Source: Pseudobdellovibrionaceae bacterium (GTDB lineage Bacteria; Bdellovibrionota; Bdellovibrionia; Bdellovibrionales; Bdellovibrionaceae). From it: a stretch of DNA of 64,000 nucleotides. The notes below the pieces were generated by a model. It worked only from the letters and a program-made list of their open reading frames with translations, made no database searches and was not told the DNA's origin. A program made the position numbers and the translations under genes. The first letter of the stretch is position 1. Each line of letters opens with the position of its first letter. Positions 1 to 7,753 of this stretch are shown here, piece after piece. Location of the stretch: positions 24,540-88,539 of the forward strand of contig JAHBUW010000015.1 in assembly GCA_019637875.1 (NCBI GenBank), in the 5' to 3' direction.

Positions 1-560
1 CGGAAAATCCGAGCGAGCTCGTGCTTGGACCGCTCGCGCAAGAGTTCGGCGTGCGCACGTTGACCTTGCCGGTCGAGTACCGGCGCGCTTTCGAAGTGCT
101 GCGTGAAGAGCTGCGCCGCGAGCCCGCGGACGCGATCTTGCTTTTAGGCCAGGCCGCGACCGCGACGCGATTGAAGTTAGAGCGTGTCGCCTTGAATTTG
201 ATGGATGCCTCGGCCGCCGATGAGGCGGGCGAACTCAACTTGGAAACCCCCATCGTGAAATCCGGCGCGCTCGCCCTCGCGACGACGCTGCCTTTGCGCG
301 AATGGTGGACGCAGCTTGCGGATCCGCAGTCTTACGAAATCTCGAATTCGGCGGGCGCCTTCGTCTGCAATTCGACCTATTACTTGGCCTTGAATGAACT
401 CGCGGGCCGTACGCCGTGTTTGTTCGTGCATTTACCGCCGCTCCCGGGACAGGTCGCTGCGGGCAAGGCGGGGACCTCCCCCATGGAGCTGGCGCGTATG
501 GTGACGCTGCTACGGCCCCTCGTCAGCCGGATGCAAGGTCTGACGCTCGCACGAAGCTGA
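1..560 (+). CDS. pcp: Pyroglutamyl-peptidase I (peptidase C15), 5' end outside the window
   Basis: This cysteine peptidase removes N-terminal pyroglutamate from peptides in the cytoplasm. The reading frame is open from the window edge, and the first codons read ENPSELVLGPL, matching the NPS region that follows the usual N-terminal GFEPF motif. The gene therefore starts upstream, and the GTG at 21 is an internal codon. The family's catalytic triad is visible: Glu in GQAATATRLKLERVALN, Cys in NSAGAFVCNSTYY and His in CLFVHLPPLP. Only about 20-30 N-terminal residues should be missing. The stop is TGA at 558-560, with no obvious terminator after it. The family assignment is firm; completeness cannot be judged. 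Confidence 0.9.
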   Translation, partial: ENPSELVLGPLAQEFGVRTLTLPVEYRRAFEVLREELRREPADAILLLGQAATATRLKLERVALNLMDASAADEAGELNLETPIVKSGALALATTLPLREWWTQLADPQSYEISNSAGAFVCNSTYYLALNELAGRTPCLFVHLPPLPGQVAAGKAGTSPMELARMVTLLRPLVSRMQGLTLARS

Positions 561-786
561 CGCGAATCTGAAGTCGCGCCGGAATGACACGTCAAACACT
601 TCGACGGGGCCCGGGTTGCTCTGGGCGCCCGAAGCCCAAAGACTTTCGCCGTTTATCGCGATTCGCATTTCAAAACGTGCAGGATTTCGCCACCGGCTCT
701 GACCCCAACTCTGCCCAGGGCGAGGCTCGAAGCTTGGCCGCGCTCTTGCTCTAAGGAGGAACGGGCGGGACGCGCCAGGGGGTCAC
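561..786. other. Intergenic region, no convincing gene
   Basis: These 226 bases separate pcp from the FQNC lipoprotein. A 56-codon open frame (ATG 584 to TAA 752-754) lies here. It has only a weak GGA upstream and an Arg/Pro-rich composition typical of chance frames in GC-rich DNA. An AGGAGG at 755-760 is too far from the ATG at 787 to serve it. I see no clear promoter or hairpin. Confidence 0.5.
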
Positions 787-1449
787 ATGAAACATCAAGC
801 TTGGATTTACGCGCTGGTTTCGGTCACGGTCCTGGTCGGATTTCAAAACTGCGGTAACAACGCCAATGTCGATCGGCCCGCCCCCGCCGTGGAAAAGTTC
901 GAGGGCGAGGCGAAAGCCATCGTCGGTGACTGGGCGCAGGCCTGCGAGAAACAGACGGCGAAAGACGGCACGAAATACTCCACGCGCCTGAAACTGAAAA
1001 TCCAAAGCGACGGTCAGTTCGCGCTCGAGACGGCGACCTTCGCCGACGAAGCCTGCGGAACGCATTCGATGTCCCTGTCCTTTGCGGGAAACATCGAGGC
1101 CCTTCCGGGCGATCTGCTCGAGGGCTCGATGGACTCGCTTTTGTTGTCCCACGGGAACGCGACGCTCGTTTCGCAATACAATAAAGGAAACGTCTGCGGT
1201 CGGAACGACTGGCAACTTGGTGTCGCGAAAAGTCTGATGGGACTCAACTGCGTGGACGTCACGTATTCGGAAACCATCGGCGGCGTGACCGAGGAAGTGA
1301 AGATCTACGTCGCGGGCCTCGCGAGTACCGTGAAACAGTTCCCGCTCGCGATCGACCGCACCCCGTTCTCGCTCGACGGGGATCAATTGACCCTGGACGG
1401 TTTCACGATGAACGGGAAAGCGCTGACGACGCCGTTTCTGCGTCAGTAA
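787..1449 (+). CDS. Putative lipoprotein with FQNC cleavage box, unknown function
   Basis: A 220-residue exported protein. It has a basic start (MKHQ), a hydrophobic core and then LVGFQNCG with Cys22, which resembles a lipobox except for Asn before the Cys. The same FQNC/YTNC pattern recurs at 12944 and 40041. The mature part has four further Cys residues and alternates hydrophobic and polar residues as beta-rich domains do. It matches no family I recognise. A clean intrinsic terminator follows at 1481, so it is probably a single-gene transcript. Envelope location is inferred from the signal; function is unknown. Confidence 0.8.
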   Translation: MKHQAWIYALVSVTVLVGFQNCGNNANVDRPAPAVEKFEGEAKAIVGDWAQACEKQTAKDGTKYSTRLKLKIQSDGQFALETATFADEACGTHSMSLSFAGNIEALPGDLLEGSMDSLLLSHGNATLVSQYNKGNVCGRNDWQLGVAKSLMGLNCVDVTYSETIGGVTEEVKIYVAGLASTVKQFPLAIDRTPFSLDGDQLTLDGFTMNGKALTTPFLRQ

Positions 1450-1480
1450 GATTCGAAAAAAAAGATTGTGGAAATGAAAG

Positions 1481-1507
1481 AGGAGCCGGTCAGGGCTCCT
1501 TTTTTTA
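1481..1507 (+). terminator. Rho-independent terminator of the 787-1449 gene
   Basis: AGGAGCC (1481-1487), a six-base loop and the exact complement GGCTCCT (1494-1500), followed by an unbroken T run to 1506. It lies between two convergent genes. The T tract favours the plus strand, though the hairpin may also slow readthrough from apaG. Confidence 0.9.
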
Positions 1508-1520
1508 TGCCGACGACGCT

Positions 1521-1910
1521 TTAGTGAAGCGCGCAGGGCGAGACGAGATAGAACTCGGGGATCTCGATATCGAAGTTGTCGCCCTCTTCGGTCGCCATCT
1601 GGTAAGTGCCGCGCATGGAACCCGAAGGCGAGTTCAACGGACAGGCGCTTTCATACTCGAAATGTTGTCCGGGCGGGATGCGGGGCTGAACGCCGATGAC
1701 GCCCGCGCCGCGGACTTCTTCGACTTGGCCAAGGGCATCGGTGATGATCCAGTGACGGCTCATCAGCTGCGCGGGGACCGAACCTTTGTTGGTGATCCGC
1801 ACGCGGTACGCGAAGAAGTAATAGCCCGACTCGGGACGCGACTCTTTGTCGACGTACGAGACCGTCACGTTGACATCAAAACGGGGGCTGAGCTGTTTTT
1901 GCACCGCCAT
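1521..1910 (-). CDS. apaG: ApaG family protein
   Basis: A 129-residue single-domain protein of the ApaG (DUF525) family, an immunoglobulin-like fold historically linked to Co2+/Mg2+ resistance in enterobacteria; its biochemical role is still unclear. The hallmark block is present: YFFAYRVRITN, then LMSRHWIITDALG, then VEEVRGAGVIGVQP, and the Gly-rich EYESACPLNSPSGSM segment. Length matches the family (about 125-130). It is transcribed towards the 787 gene and shares the short gap holding the terminator at 1481. The closest gene on the same strand is the nuclease-family gene, with about 100 bases between them, so co-transcription is possible but not shown. Confidence 0.95.
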   Translation of the reverse strand: MAVQKQLSPRFDVNVTVSYVDKESRPESGYYFFAYRVRITNKGSVPAQLMSRHWIITDALGQVEEVRGAGVIGVQPRIPPGQHFEYESACPLNSPSGSMRGTYQMATEEGDNFDIEIPEFYLVSPCALH

Positions 1911-2016
1911 AATTTCTCTCCGCCATGAGGCTGATTTCCGGTTTCGGAAATCAAGGCTAGAGAAGCACGCGCGGGCCGGTCAAGTCAGCAATCCGATCCG
2001 GAATTCGATTTTAGAC

Positions 2017-3024
2017 TTAACGCAAAGGGATAGATTTCAGTTCGAAAACCAAAGGATAGTGATCCGAGGGCAGCTGCGCCTTGGCGTCAAGCGTCGTGGG
2101 GCGATCCAGCGGGAAACCCATGGGATCCAAATAGCGGTAAACACGCACGGAATCCCGTTTGAGATAGGGCTGCGCCTCGGGGGAAAGAAACGCGTAGTCG
2201 AGCTGTTTGCCCTCGGTGCGCGTGCGGTGAATCTGGAAATAGGTTTTCGCGTCATCCGCACTGACGTTGCCGAGCTCGCAAACGTCCAGAAAGTCCGGAT
2301 GCTCGGCCAGCGTCGAGAACTCGGCATCGCGTCCATGGTGACTGGCGTTGCCATTGAAATCGCCCGCGACACAGATCGGCACGCTGCGCTGCCAGCGTTC
2401 GCGCAGTCCCGTGTAGACCTCCATCAAGGTTTTGAATTCGGCTTGGCGACGTTCGAACCCCAGCGGATCGATGCGGTCGCGATCCAGTTGCGACTTCAAA
2501 TGCGTCATCACGAAAACGAAAAAGGGGTGTTCGTGATTGTTGAGGAACAGATGCAGCTCGGCCGCGTCCCGCGAAAAACGGTGACCGCCGGTGACGGGCT
2601 GATCCAGAGATTGGCGTTCGTGCGGATACAGGTAGTTGATGCTGCGGTTCCGGTTACTGAAGACGTCGAAATAGAAACCGATATCGCGACGAAGTAAAAA
2701 GCCGATGTCGATATTGCGGTCGGAGTTGCCCTCGACCAAAACGGGAGAATAACGTCCGCCCAAAAACAAACGATTGAAGTTCGTCAGGCTTTCCAGCCCG
2801 CCGACCTCGCAAAGCAGGATGAGGTCCGGGTTTTCGCTCGTGATGATCTCGGCGAGCGCTTTGGTTTTCGCCAGGGACTTGTTGGGATAGATCGACGTCG
2901 ACAATTTCTGCCATTGGATCTCGTCCAATTTCAGATGCTCGGAGGTCAGTGTCTGATCCGAAAGCAAGAACAAGTTCTCGAGGTTCCAGATCATGACCTT
3001 GAGGTCGCAGGTGATCTTCGTCAT
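2017..3024 (-). CDS. Endonuclease/exonuclease/phosphatase (EEP) family protein
   Basis: A 335-residue protein with the full set of EEP-superfamily motifs in order: MIWNLENLF (Asn), LLCEVG (catalytic Glu), FVMTHLKSQ, VAGDFNGNA (Asp and Asn), LDYAFLS and the terminal SDHYPLVF (Asp-His pair). This metal-dependent fold is shared by exonuclease III, DNase I and phospho-diester or lipid phosphatases. No signal peptide is evident, so it is probably cytoplasmic. A more exact substrate cannot be assigned from sequence. The ATG at 3024 opens directly into the first motif, which supports this start. Confidence 0.88.
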   Translation of the reverse strand: MTKITCDLKVMIWNLENLFLLSDQTLTSEHLKLDEIQWQKLSTSIYPNKSLAKTKALAEIITSENPDLILLCEVGGLESLTNFNRLFLGGRYSPVLVEGNSDRNIDIGFLLRRDIGFYFDVFSNRNRSINYLYPHERQSLDQPVTGGHRFSRDAAELHLFLNNHEHPFFVFVMTHLKSQLDRDRIDPLGFERRQAEFKTLMEVYTGLRERWQRSVPICVAGDFNGNASHHGRDAEFSTLAEHPDFLDVCELGNVSADDAKTYFQIHRTRTEGKQLDYAFLSPEAQPYLKRDSVRVYRYLDPMGFPLDRPTTLDAKAQLPSDHYPLVFELKSIPLR

Positions 3025-3092
3025 GGGCTAGCATCCAGTTTGCCCTAGGGTCCCGGCATTCGCCAAGACCTTCCCATACGAAGCCTCAAGAA

Positions 3093-4376
3093 TCAGCCGC
3101 CGTGAGCGCCCAGGCAGGCCCGACGGCCCGAAGTCTTGGACTGGACCCACAGCACGCTGCGCGCGACGCTCGTCTTGATGGCCGAGCGGCCCTCGCCTTT
3201 GGGGCCGGTCTCGACCTTGATGAACTCTTTCAGGACCTCGAAGCGGAAGGCGATCCGGAGCATCGGCTTCATCACGTAGTCCATCGAGTACAAAAGCATC
3301 GCATCGAAGGGCCAGGGGATCAGACCGATGGGCGGGTTCATGCCGGCCGCGAAGCGGTTCGGTGACGTGATGAAGAAGGACGAAACTCCCGGAGGGGTCG
3401 GCGGATAGTGCACGACTCCACGCTCGGGCAGGGTCTCGCGGCCTTTCATCATATTGGCGAACATCAGTCCCCATTTGGGGACGATGGCGGCGTTTCCGGT
3501 CAGCGCGGTCATGGTGCCGCGGAAGGATTCCGTGATCCGGAAGATCTGCAGAACCGCCGAAGAGTCGGTTTTGTTCCAGCCGATGAAGATACCGATATCG
3601 AACGAGCCGCCGAAGCCTTTGCGTTTTTCCTTGAACTGCGCGCCCAGGAAACCCGTCACGCCGATCGACGCGAACGCGCCGACTTCGTTCGAGTTCGCGA
3701 CGAGCGCGGGACGCGACCAGAAGTTGCGGTCCAAGTTCAAGATGATGCGTTGGATGATTTCGTGACGGCGCTCTTGCATCGTCTTGAGGACGATCCGACT
3801 TTCTTCCGGAGTCAGGCCGAATTCACGTGCCTCGCGCTCCATCACCGCTTCGATTTCCGCGCGCTGACTGCGCGACAGATTACGTTCGTTCAGAAGGGTC
3901 TGCAGGGGGTGATTCAAGACGTCGGACGGGTGCGGTCTCATGAATTCACGCATGTGATCCCAGCTCCAGCGGATGCGGTCTTTCACGAACGCGCCGGTGC
4001 CGAACATATTGCCCATGAACGACGTCGACAGCAGCTGGGCCGCGCGGGTCAAAAAGATCACGCGGTTCGTGTGGAACATCTGTTGGTAATCCGCGGGCAA
4101 CTTCTCGTAGTGACCGCGCAAATCGTCGGGAATGGTGTCGATCGCCGGGACTTCGAAACGGTAGCCGTTGACCGTGATGATCAAAGGATTGTTGATCCCG
4201 CCTTTGGCGTTCTCGACGGTTACGGACGGGGCTTTCATTTCGGCCTGGGGATCGCCCTCGACCGAACCCTGGATGATACGCCCGTCCGCATCGGCCCAAG
4301 CGGGGGCCGAGAGGACGAGGGTCATCGCCAAAGCCAAACTCTGCAACATTCCGAATAACACCTTCTGAAGAGGCAT
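3093..4376 (-). CDS. Exported protein of unknown function
   Basis: A 427-residue protein. The start at 4374-4376 is chosen because it begins a good signal peptide (MPLQKVLFGMLQSLALAMTL, then SAPAWA). A purine-rich AAAGGGA lies upstream, whereas the in-frame ATG 51 bases earlier would add a charged extension. After the signal come a charged helical middle region and a Gly/aromatic-rich second half (GAFASIGVTGFLGAQF, FDIGIFIGWNKT) that could form strands. The last residues read RRACLGAHGG. I recognise no catalytic motif. It is probably periplasmic or outer-membrane associated, on the evidence of its signal alone. Confidence 0.75.
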   Translation of the reverse strand: MPLQKVLFGMLQSLALAMTLVLSAPAWADADGRIIQGSVEGDPQAEMKAPSVTVENAKGGINNPLIITVNGYRFEVPAIDTIPDDLRGHYEKLPADYQQMFHTNRVIFLTRAAQLLSTSFMGNMFGTGAFVKDRIRWSWDHMREFMRPHPSDVLNHPLQTLLNERNLSRSQRAEIEAVMEREAREFGLTPEESRIVLKTMQERRHEIIQRIILNLDRNFWSRPALVANSNEVGAFASIGVTGFLGAQFKEKRKGFGGSFDIGIFIGWNKTDSSAVLQIFRITESFRGTMTALTGNAAIVPKWGLMFANMMKGRETLPERGVVHYPPTPPGVSSFFITSPNRFAAGMNPPIGLIPWPFDAMLLYSMDYVMKPMLRIAFRFEVLKEFIKVETGPKGEGRSAIKTSVARSVLWVQSKTSGRRACLGAHGG

Positions 4377-4470
4377 ATCCGCATTCCCTTTTTCCGCCGG
4401 CGACCAGTCGTTAGTCAGTGACGCCAAATGTGGTCACTGCTCCTCGGGCTCCCGGCTTCTTTTAATCAAT

Positions 4471-4545
4471 TTACGCAAGCACCGGAGGCGCGATCAGGAG
4501 AAACACTAGGATTCCCGACAACGTGACAAACAACCATTCGTCCAT
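4471..4545 (-). CDS. Possible 24-residue single-span membrane peptide
   Basis: A short frame, ATG at 4543-4545 to TAA at 4471-4473, encodes a peptide beginning MDEWLFVTL and ending LLIAPPVLA, almost entirely hydrophobic after three polar residues. A GAGGTG lies eight bases before the ATG. It fills the gap between two exported-protein genes. The good ribosome site and uniform membrane character argue for a real small protein; its brevity argues against. No known family is recognised. Confidence 0.35.
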   Translation of the reverse strand: MDEWLFVTLSGILVFLLIAPPVLA

Positions 4546-4577
4546 CCAGCACCTCGCTCGGCGGGGGAAGTGCGAAT

Positions 4578-5450
4578 CTAGTGCCAGGAAGGGGTGAAGG
4601 CGCAGGCCTCGGAACGGGCGGTGGGCAAGGCTTCCGGTCCGCCGTCGTTGATTTGGCGTTGGGCCTGATCGCTCGCGAGTTCAACCCAGGAGCTACGGGG
4701 CGAGCGGTGCCAGCGTTCGTCCGCGGAACTCAGGGCGCGAAAGTCCCCCGAGCCCGTTTGGCCGTCGGGCCAAGCCATCAGGACGATGGCGAAGTGTTCG
4801 GCCAGGTCGGTGGGGCAATTGGAAAGGTCGAACATCGCGTAGGGACGGCCGTCCCGCGCCGAAATGCGGGCCTCGTCCTCGAAGCTGGTTTGCGTGAGCT
4901 CTTGGCCGTCGAAGCGCACGCGCAGATCCACGCGCGCCCGCAGACCGTCCGCCGCCGTGTTTTCGATGATCCGGAATTCCGACTCGAACTCATAGGTGCG
5001 GTCGCCGCTGATCATTTCTTGTTTGGTGCTCCAGACGCGACCCCGCTCTTGAAGGGCGTTCAGGAAATTCTGCATCTGCGCGCGCCGCTGCGGCTGCATG
5101 TCGACCAGCCAAGCCCAGGGTTTGAAGGCCGGGTCCACCAGACGCGCGAACAGATCCTGATGTTTTTCAAACGTCAGACGTCGCAGGTCCGCGAGCGAAA
5201 GCCGCGCGGCCTTGTCGAGGGCGGGGGGCGGGAGCGGAGCGGTCACGGGGGCGGCAGAGGCGGAGGGAATCGAGGCGATGCCCCGCCGCGCGAGAGGTGC
5301 GGTCGGGGGCGCGAGTCGCGGAGCCTCAACGGCCGTGACCGGCCGACGAGGTTTGATCTTCACTTCGCGTGATTCCACGCTCGTCATGAAGAACAGACTG
5401 AACCACATCATGAACCCCAAACCCAATCCCAAGATGATCCGATTCATCAT
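4578..5450 (-). CDS. Membrane-anchored or exported protein of unknown function
   Basis: A 290-residue protein starting MMNRIILGLGLGFMMWFSLFF, a single N-terminal membrane span or uncleaved signal. An Ala/Pro-rich linker (about residues 40-80) leads into a polar, probably periplasmic domain with the strand-like segments TYEFESEFRIIEN and LRARVDLRVRFDG. Two Cys (in DLSNCPTDL and SEACAFTP) may pair. No recognised family. Two adjacent ATGs are possible starts and no strong ribosome site separates them. It is expressed in the same direction as dps, but a hairpin at 5499-5521 separates the two. Confidence 0.75.
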   Translation of the reverse strand: MMNRIILGLGLGFMMWFSLFFMTSVESREVKIKPRRPVTAVEAPRLAPPTAPLARRGIASIPSASAAPVTAPLPPPALDKAARLSLADLRRLTFEKHQDLFARLVDPAFKPWAWLVDMQPQRRAQMQNFLNALQERGRVWSTKQEMISGDRTYEFESEFRIIENTAADGLRARVDLRVRFDGQELTQTSFEDEARISARDGRPYAMFDLSNCPTDLAEHFAIVLMAWPDGQTGSGDFRALSSADERWHRSPRSSWVELASDQAQRQINDGGPEALPTARSEACAFTPSWH

Positions 5451-5498
5451 GAGACCATCTTAGCGGGGCCGGGCCGGGCTTTGCCCGCGGGAAATGGA

Positions 5499-5521
5499 CC
5501 CTGTCTCAAGCTGAGACAGGG
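5499..5521. terminator. Perfect 10-bp hairpin downstream of dps
   Basis: CCCTGTCTCA (5499-5508), a three-base loop and TGAGACAGGG (5512-5521). It sits 25 bases past the dps stop, where a terminator for dps is expected. The T run (TTTT) is on the plus-strand side, however, and on the minus strand the hairpin is followed only by GGTCCATTT. It is a strong stem, with weaker evidence as a classical intrinsic terminator for dps. Confidence 0.6.
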
Positions 5522-5545
5522 TTTTCCTTGGGCTTCAATTTACGC

Positions 5546-6013
5546 TTATTGGAGGAGCGAGCGGAGCATCCACGCGGTCTTTTCGTGGAGCTGCATCCGC
5601 TGCGTCAGCAGGTCCGCCGAGGGCTCATCCGAAGCCTTGTCGACGACCTTGAACACTTCGCGGGCGGTGCGCACGACGGACTCTTGGCCCGCGACGAGAG
5701 AGCGGATCATCTCTTCCGCCGAAAGTTTGCCGGTCTCTTCTTTGATCGAAGACATGGCCGCGAACTCTTTGTAGGTGCCGGGCGCCGGGAAGCCCAGGGC
5801 GCGGATGCGCTCGGCGATCAAGTCCACCGCCAAGGCGAGTTCCGTGTACTGGGTTTCGAACATCAGGTGGAGCGTGTTGAACATCGGTCCTTCCACGTTC
5901 CAGTGAAAGTTATGGGTCTTGAGATAAAGGGTGTAGGTATCCGCCAGCAGGTGCGAAAGACCTTTCGCGATCACTTTTCTGTCTTTTTCTTTGATGCCAA
6001 TATTGATTTCCAT
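5546..6013 (-). CDS. dps: Dps-family ferritin-like DNA-protection protein
   Basis: A 155-residue protein of the Dps family, dodecameric mini-ferritins that oxidise and store iron and protect DNA from peroxide. The inter-subunit ferroxidase ligands are visible: His37 in [10 protein letters not shown] and Asp64/Glu68 in the DLIAER stretch, with the second conserved block [14 protein letters not shown]. Length is typical. The N-terminus is short ([13 protein letters not shown]), without the Lys-rich DNA-binding tail of E. coli Dps, so DNA binding may be weak. GGAGCCCCC precedes the ATG. Family assignment is firm; regulation is not visible. Confidence 0.95.
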   Translation of the reverse strand: MEINIGIKEKDRKVIAKGLSHLLADTYTLYLKTHNFHWNVEGPMFNTLHLMFETQYTELALAVDLIAERIRALGFPAPGTYKEFAAMSSIKEETGKLSAEEMIRSLVAGQESVVRTAREVFKVVDKASDEPSADLLTQRMQLHEKTAWMLRSLLQ

Positions 6014-6087
6014 GGGGGCTCCTTGGGGAATTGAGGCTTCAATTTAGGCCCATACCGACCGCGATGCAAATCCGACCCATGACGCCA

Positions 6088-6375
6088 GGAATTGACGGGA
6101 CGGCGGCGGCCCGGCGCGAAACCTTGATCGTCGCCGACGTCGATCAGTTTCCGGGGTATATCACCTGCGATGCGGCCTGGCGCTCGGAGATCGTCGTGCC
6201 CCTGTTCCGCGGCGACGAGCTGCTCGGCGTATTGGATGTGGATTCGCCCCGGCTCAACCGCTTCGGGGATGCCAAAAAAGCGGTCTTATAAGAACTCGTC
6301 AAGACTTTGCTCGAACAGCTTTTCGACGGGGACGCGGCGCTTCCGCGCACCCGGCCCGCATTTGCCGCGCGTTAA
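6088..6375 (+). pseudogene. msrC: Remnant of free methionine-(R)-sulfoxide reductase (GAF-type)
   Basis: Translated from about 6088, this frame gives GIDGTAAARRETLIVADV, then QFPGYITCDAAWRSEIVVPL and ELLGVLDVDSPRLNRF, the C-terminal two thirds of fRMsr, which reduces free methionine-R-sulfoxide. The intact family reads GVCGTA; here the Cys codon is replaced by Asp, while the Cys of the CDAA block remains. A TAA at 6289-6291 interrupts the frame, yet the same frame continues with a family-like helix (ELVKTLLEQL) to TAA 6373-6375. The N-terminal half is missing: the region upstream is the dps promoter side. Deletion, stop and lost catalytic Cys together make a pseudogene the best call. Confidence 0.85.
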
Positions 6376-6445
6376 CCGCTTTTTCATCGACAGTCCCGCA
6401 GCGGTTTGGGAGCCCTAATTCACACATGTCTTGAGGGGGATTGTG

Positions 6446-7579
6446 ATGAAGTACTTAGGGATTTGTCTCTTCATCTGGGCGAGCTTTAACACGTCGTGGG
6501 CGGGCGCTGCGGAAAAGGCCGCGTGGATCGGCAAACTCGATCTGGATACCGCGCCGAAGCTCTTCACCACTCCGAATCCGACCGGTCGCCAGGAGTTCTC
6601 GGAACTCATCAACGAGGCGAAGACCAGCGTGAAACTTTATATGTACCGTCTGACGGACAACTTCATGATCTCGGTCATGAAGAAGGCCGCGGCCCGCGGG
6701 GTGAAGGTGCAGGTCCTCCTGGATCCGGTGAAGCTCAAGGAAGCTTCGATGCAGTCGAAACTGAAAAATATGGAAGCCGGGGGCATCGAGGTCCGCGGTG
6801 GAAGTTCGGCGTACTCGATGACCCACGCGAAATCGATGTTGGTCGACGGGAAGCGCGTGATCGTGTCGACGATGAATCTGACGTGGACCTTCCGCGACTC
6901 GCGCGGCTTCGGCCTGGTCTTCGAGGACGCGTCCGTCCGGGACGAGATCGAGCGGATGTTCGATGCGGATTGGAGGCTCGCGGGCGGCGAGAACGTGGAC
7001 GTTCCCGAGCCTCAAGATGCCAATCTGATTTGGACTCCGGGAAACAGCGAGGCGAAGCTGATCGACCTGGTCCGCGCGAGCGAACGTTCGATCGAGATCG
7101 TCGTGGAAAACCTGGGGATGACGCCCTTTCTTGACGAGCTTATCGCGGCCCAAGGGCGTGGTGTGAAGGTGCGCGTGATCGTGCCCCTTTGCACGACGAG
7201 CTCTAAGCCCATTCACAACGCCTATTTCGCCGAAAAACTTTTGGCCGCGAAAGTGGATGTGCGCAACGTCCCGATGCCGCATTCGGAAAAATTGCCTTAC
7301 AGTCACGCGAAGATGATGGCGGTGGACGGGCGCTACGTCTATCTGGGCTCGCAGAACTTCTCGAAGAACTCCCTGCAAAAATCCCGTGAGCTGGGGATCA
7401 TTACCGAAGACGTCGCACTTTACGGCGAAATCATCCGTTTGTGGAATGACGACTGGAGCGTTGCGGTCCCGCAGCCGGCGAAGACGACCGACGAGATGTG
7501 CCCCTTGCCGGAATGGGGGAAGCAGAAAAAGAAGCCGGCACCTCAACCCGAGGATAAAAAGACTCCCGATGCGGCTTGA
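6446..7579 (+). CDS. Secreted phospholipase D-like phosphodiesterase
   Basis: A 377-residue protein. The ATG at 6446 is chosen because it follows GAGGGGG and begins a signal peptide (MKYLGICLFIWASFNTSWAG). Two HKD phosphodiesterase motifs are present. The first is HAKSMLVDGKRVIVSTMN (Ser-Thr where most have Gly-Ser); the second is the canonical HAKMMAVDGRYVYLGSQN. This two-motif design belongs to phospholipase D, cardiolipin synthase and PLD-type nucleases. An export signal and no long membrane segments suggest a periplasmic or secreted lipase or nuclease. The tail is Lys/Pro-rich. In a predator such an enzyme could act on prey, but that is inference. Confidence 0.88.
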   Translation: MKYLGICLFIWASFNTSWAGAAEKAAWIGKLDLDTAPKLFTTPNPTGRQEFSELINEAKTSVKLYMYRLTDNFMISVMKKAAARGVKVQVLLDPVKLKEASMQSKLKNMEAGGIEVRGGSSAYSMTHAKSMLVDGKRVIVSTMNLTWTFRDSRGFGLVFEDASVRDEIERMFDADWRLAGGENVDVPEPQDANLIWTPGNSEAKLIDLVRASERSIEIVVENLGMTPFLDELIAAQGRGVKVRVIVPLCTTSSKPIHNAYFAEKLLAAKVDVRNVPMPHSEKLPYSHAKMMAVDGRYVYLGSQNFSKNSLQKSRELGIITEDVALYGEIIRLWNDDWSVAVPQPAKTTDEMCPLPEWGKQKKKPAPQPEDKKTPDAA

Positions 7580-7753
7580 TCTGAACTGATCTGAGTGCGG
7601 GCGTTCCGTCGGCGCCCCTGGACTTTTCGCGTGATCTCGGCGAAACTCGCGGGGCTTTTCAACGGACGAGAAGCCACTTCCAGACGTTCGGTCAGTCCGC
7701 ACGTCTACAGACTTGGCCCCTTGTCTCCGAAAAGAACAACGAGGAGATCACCC

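Noticed and set aside
584..754. A 56-codon frame between pcp and the first lipoprotein
   Set aside because: Weak ribosome site, Arg/Pro-rich composition, and no conserved pattern.
3408..4358. A 316-codon plus-strand frame over the exported protein at 3093
   Set aside because: The minus strand has a signal peptide and normal composition; this frame is Arg/Asp/His-rich noise.
6455..7702. A 415-codon minus-strand frame over the phospholipase gene
   Set aside because: The plus strand carries both HKD motifs and a signal peptide; the antisense frame has no recognisable motif and is His/Arg-rich.
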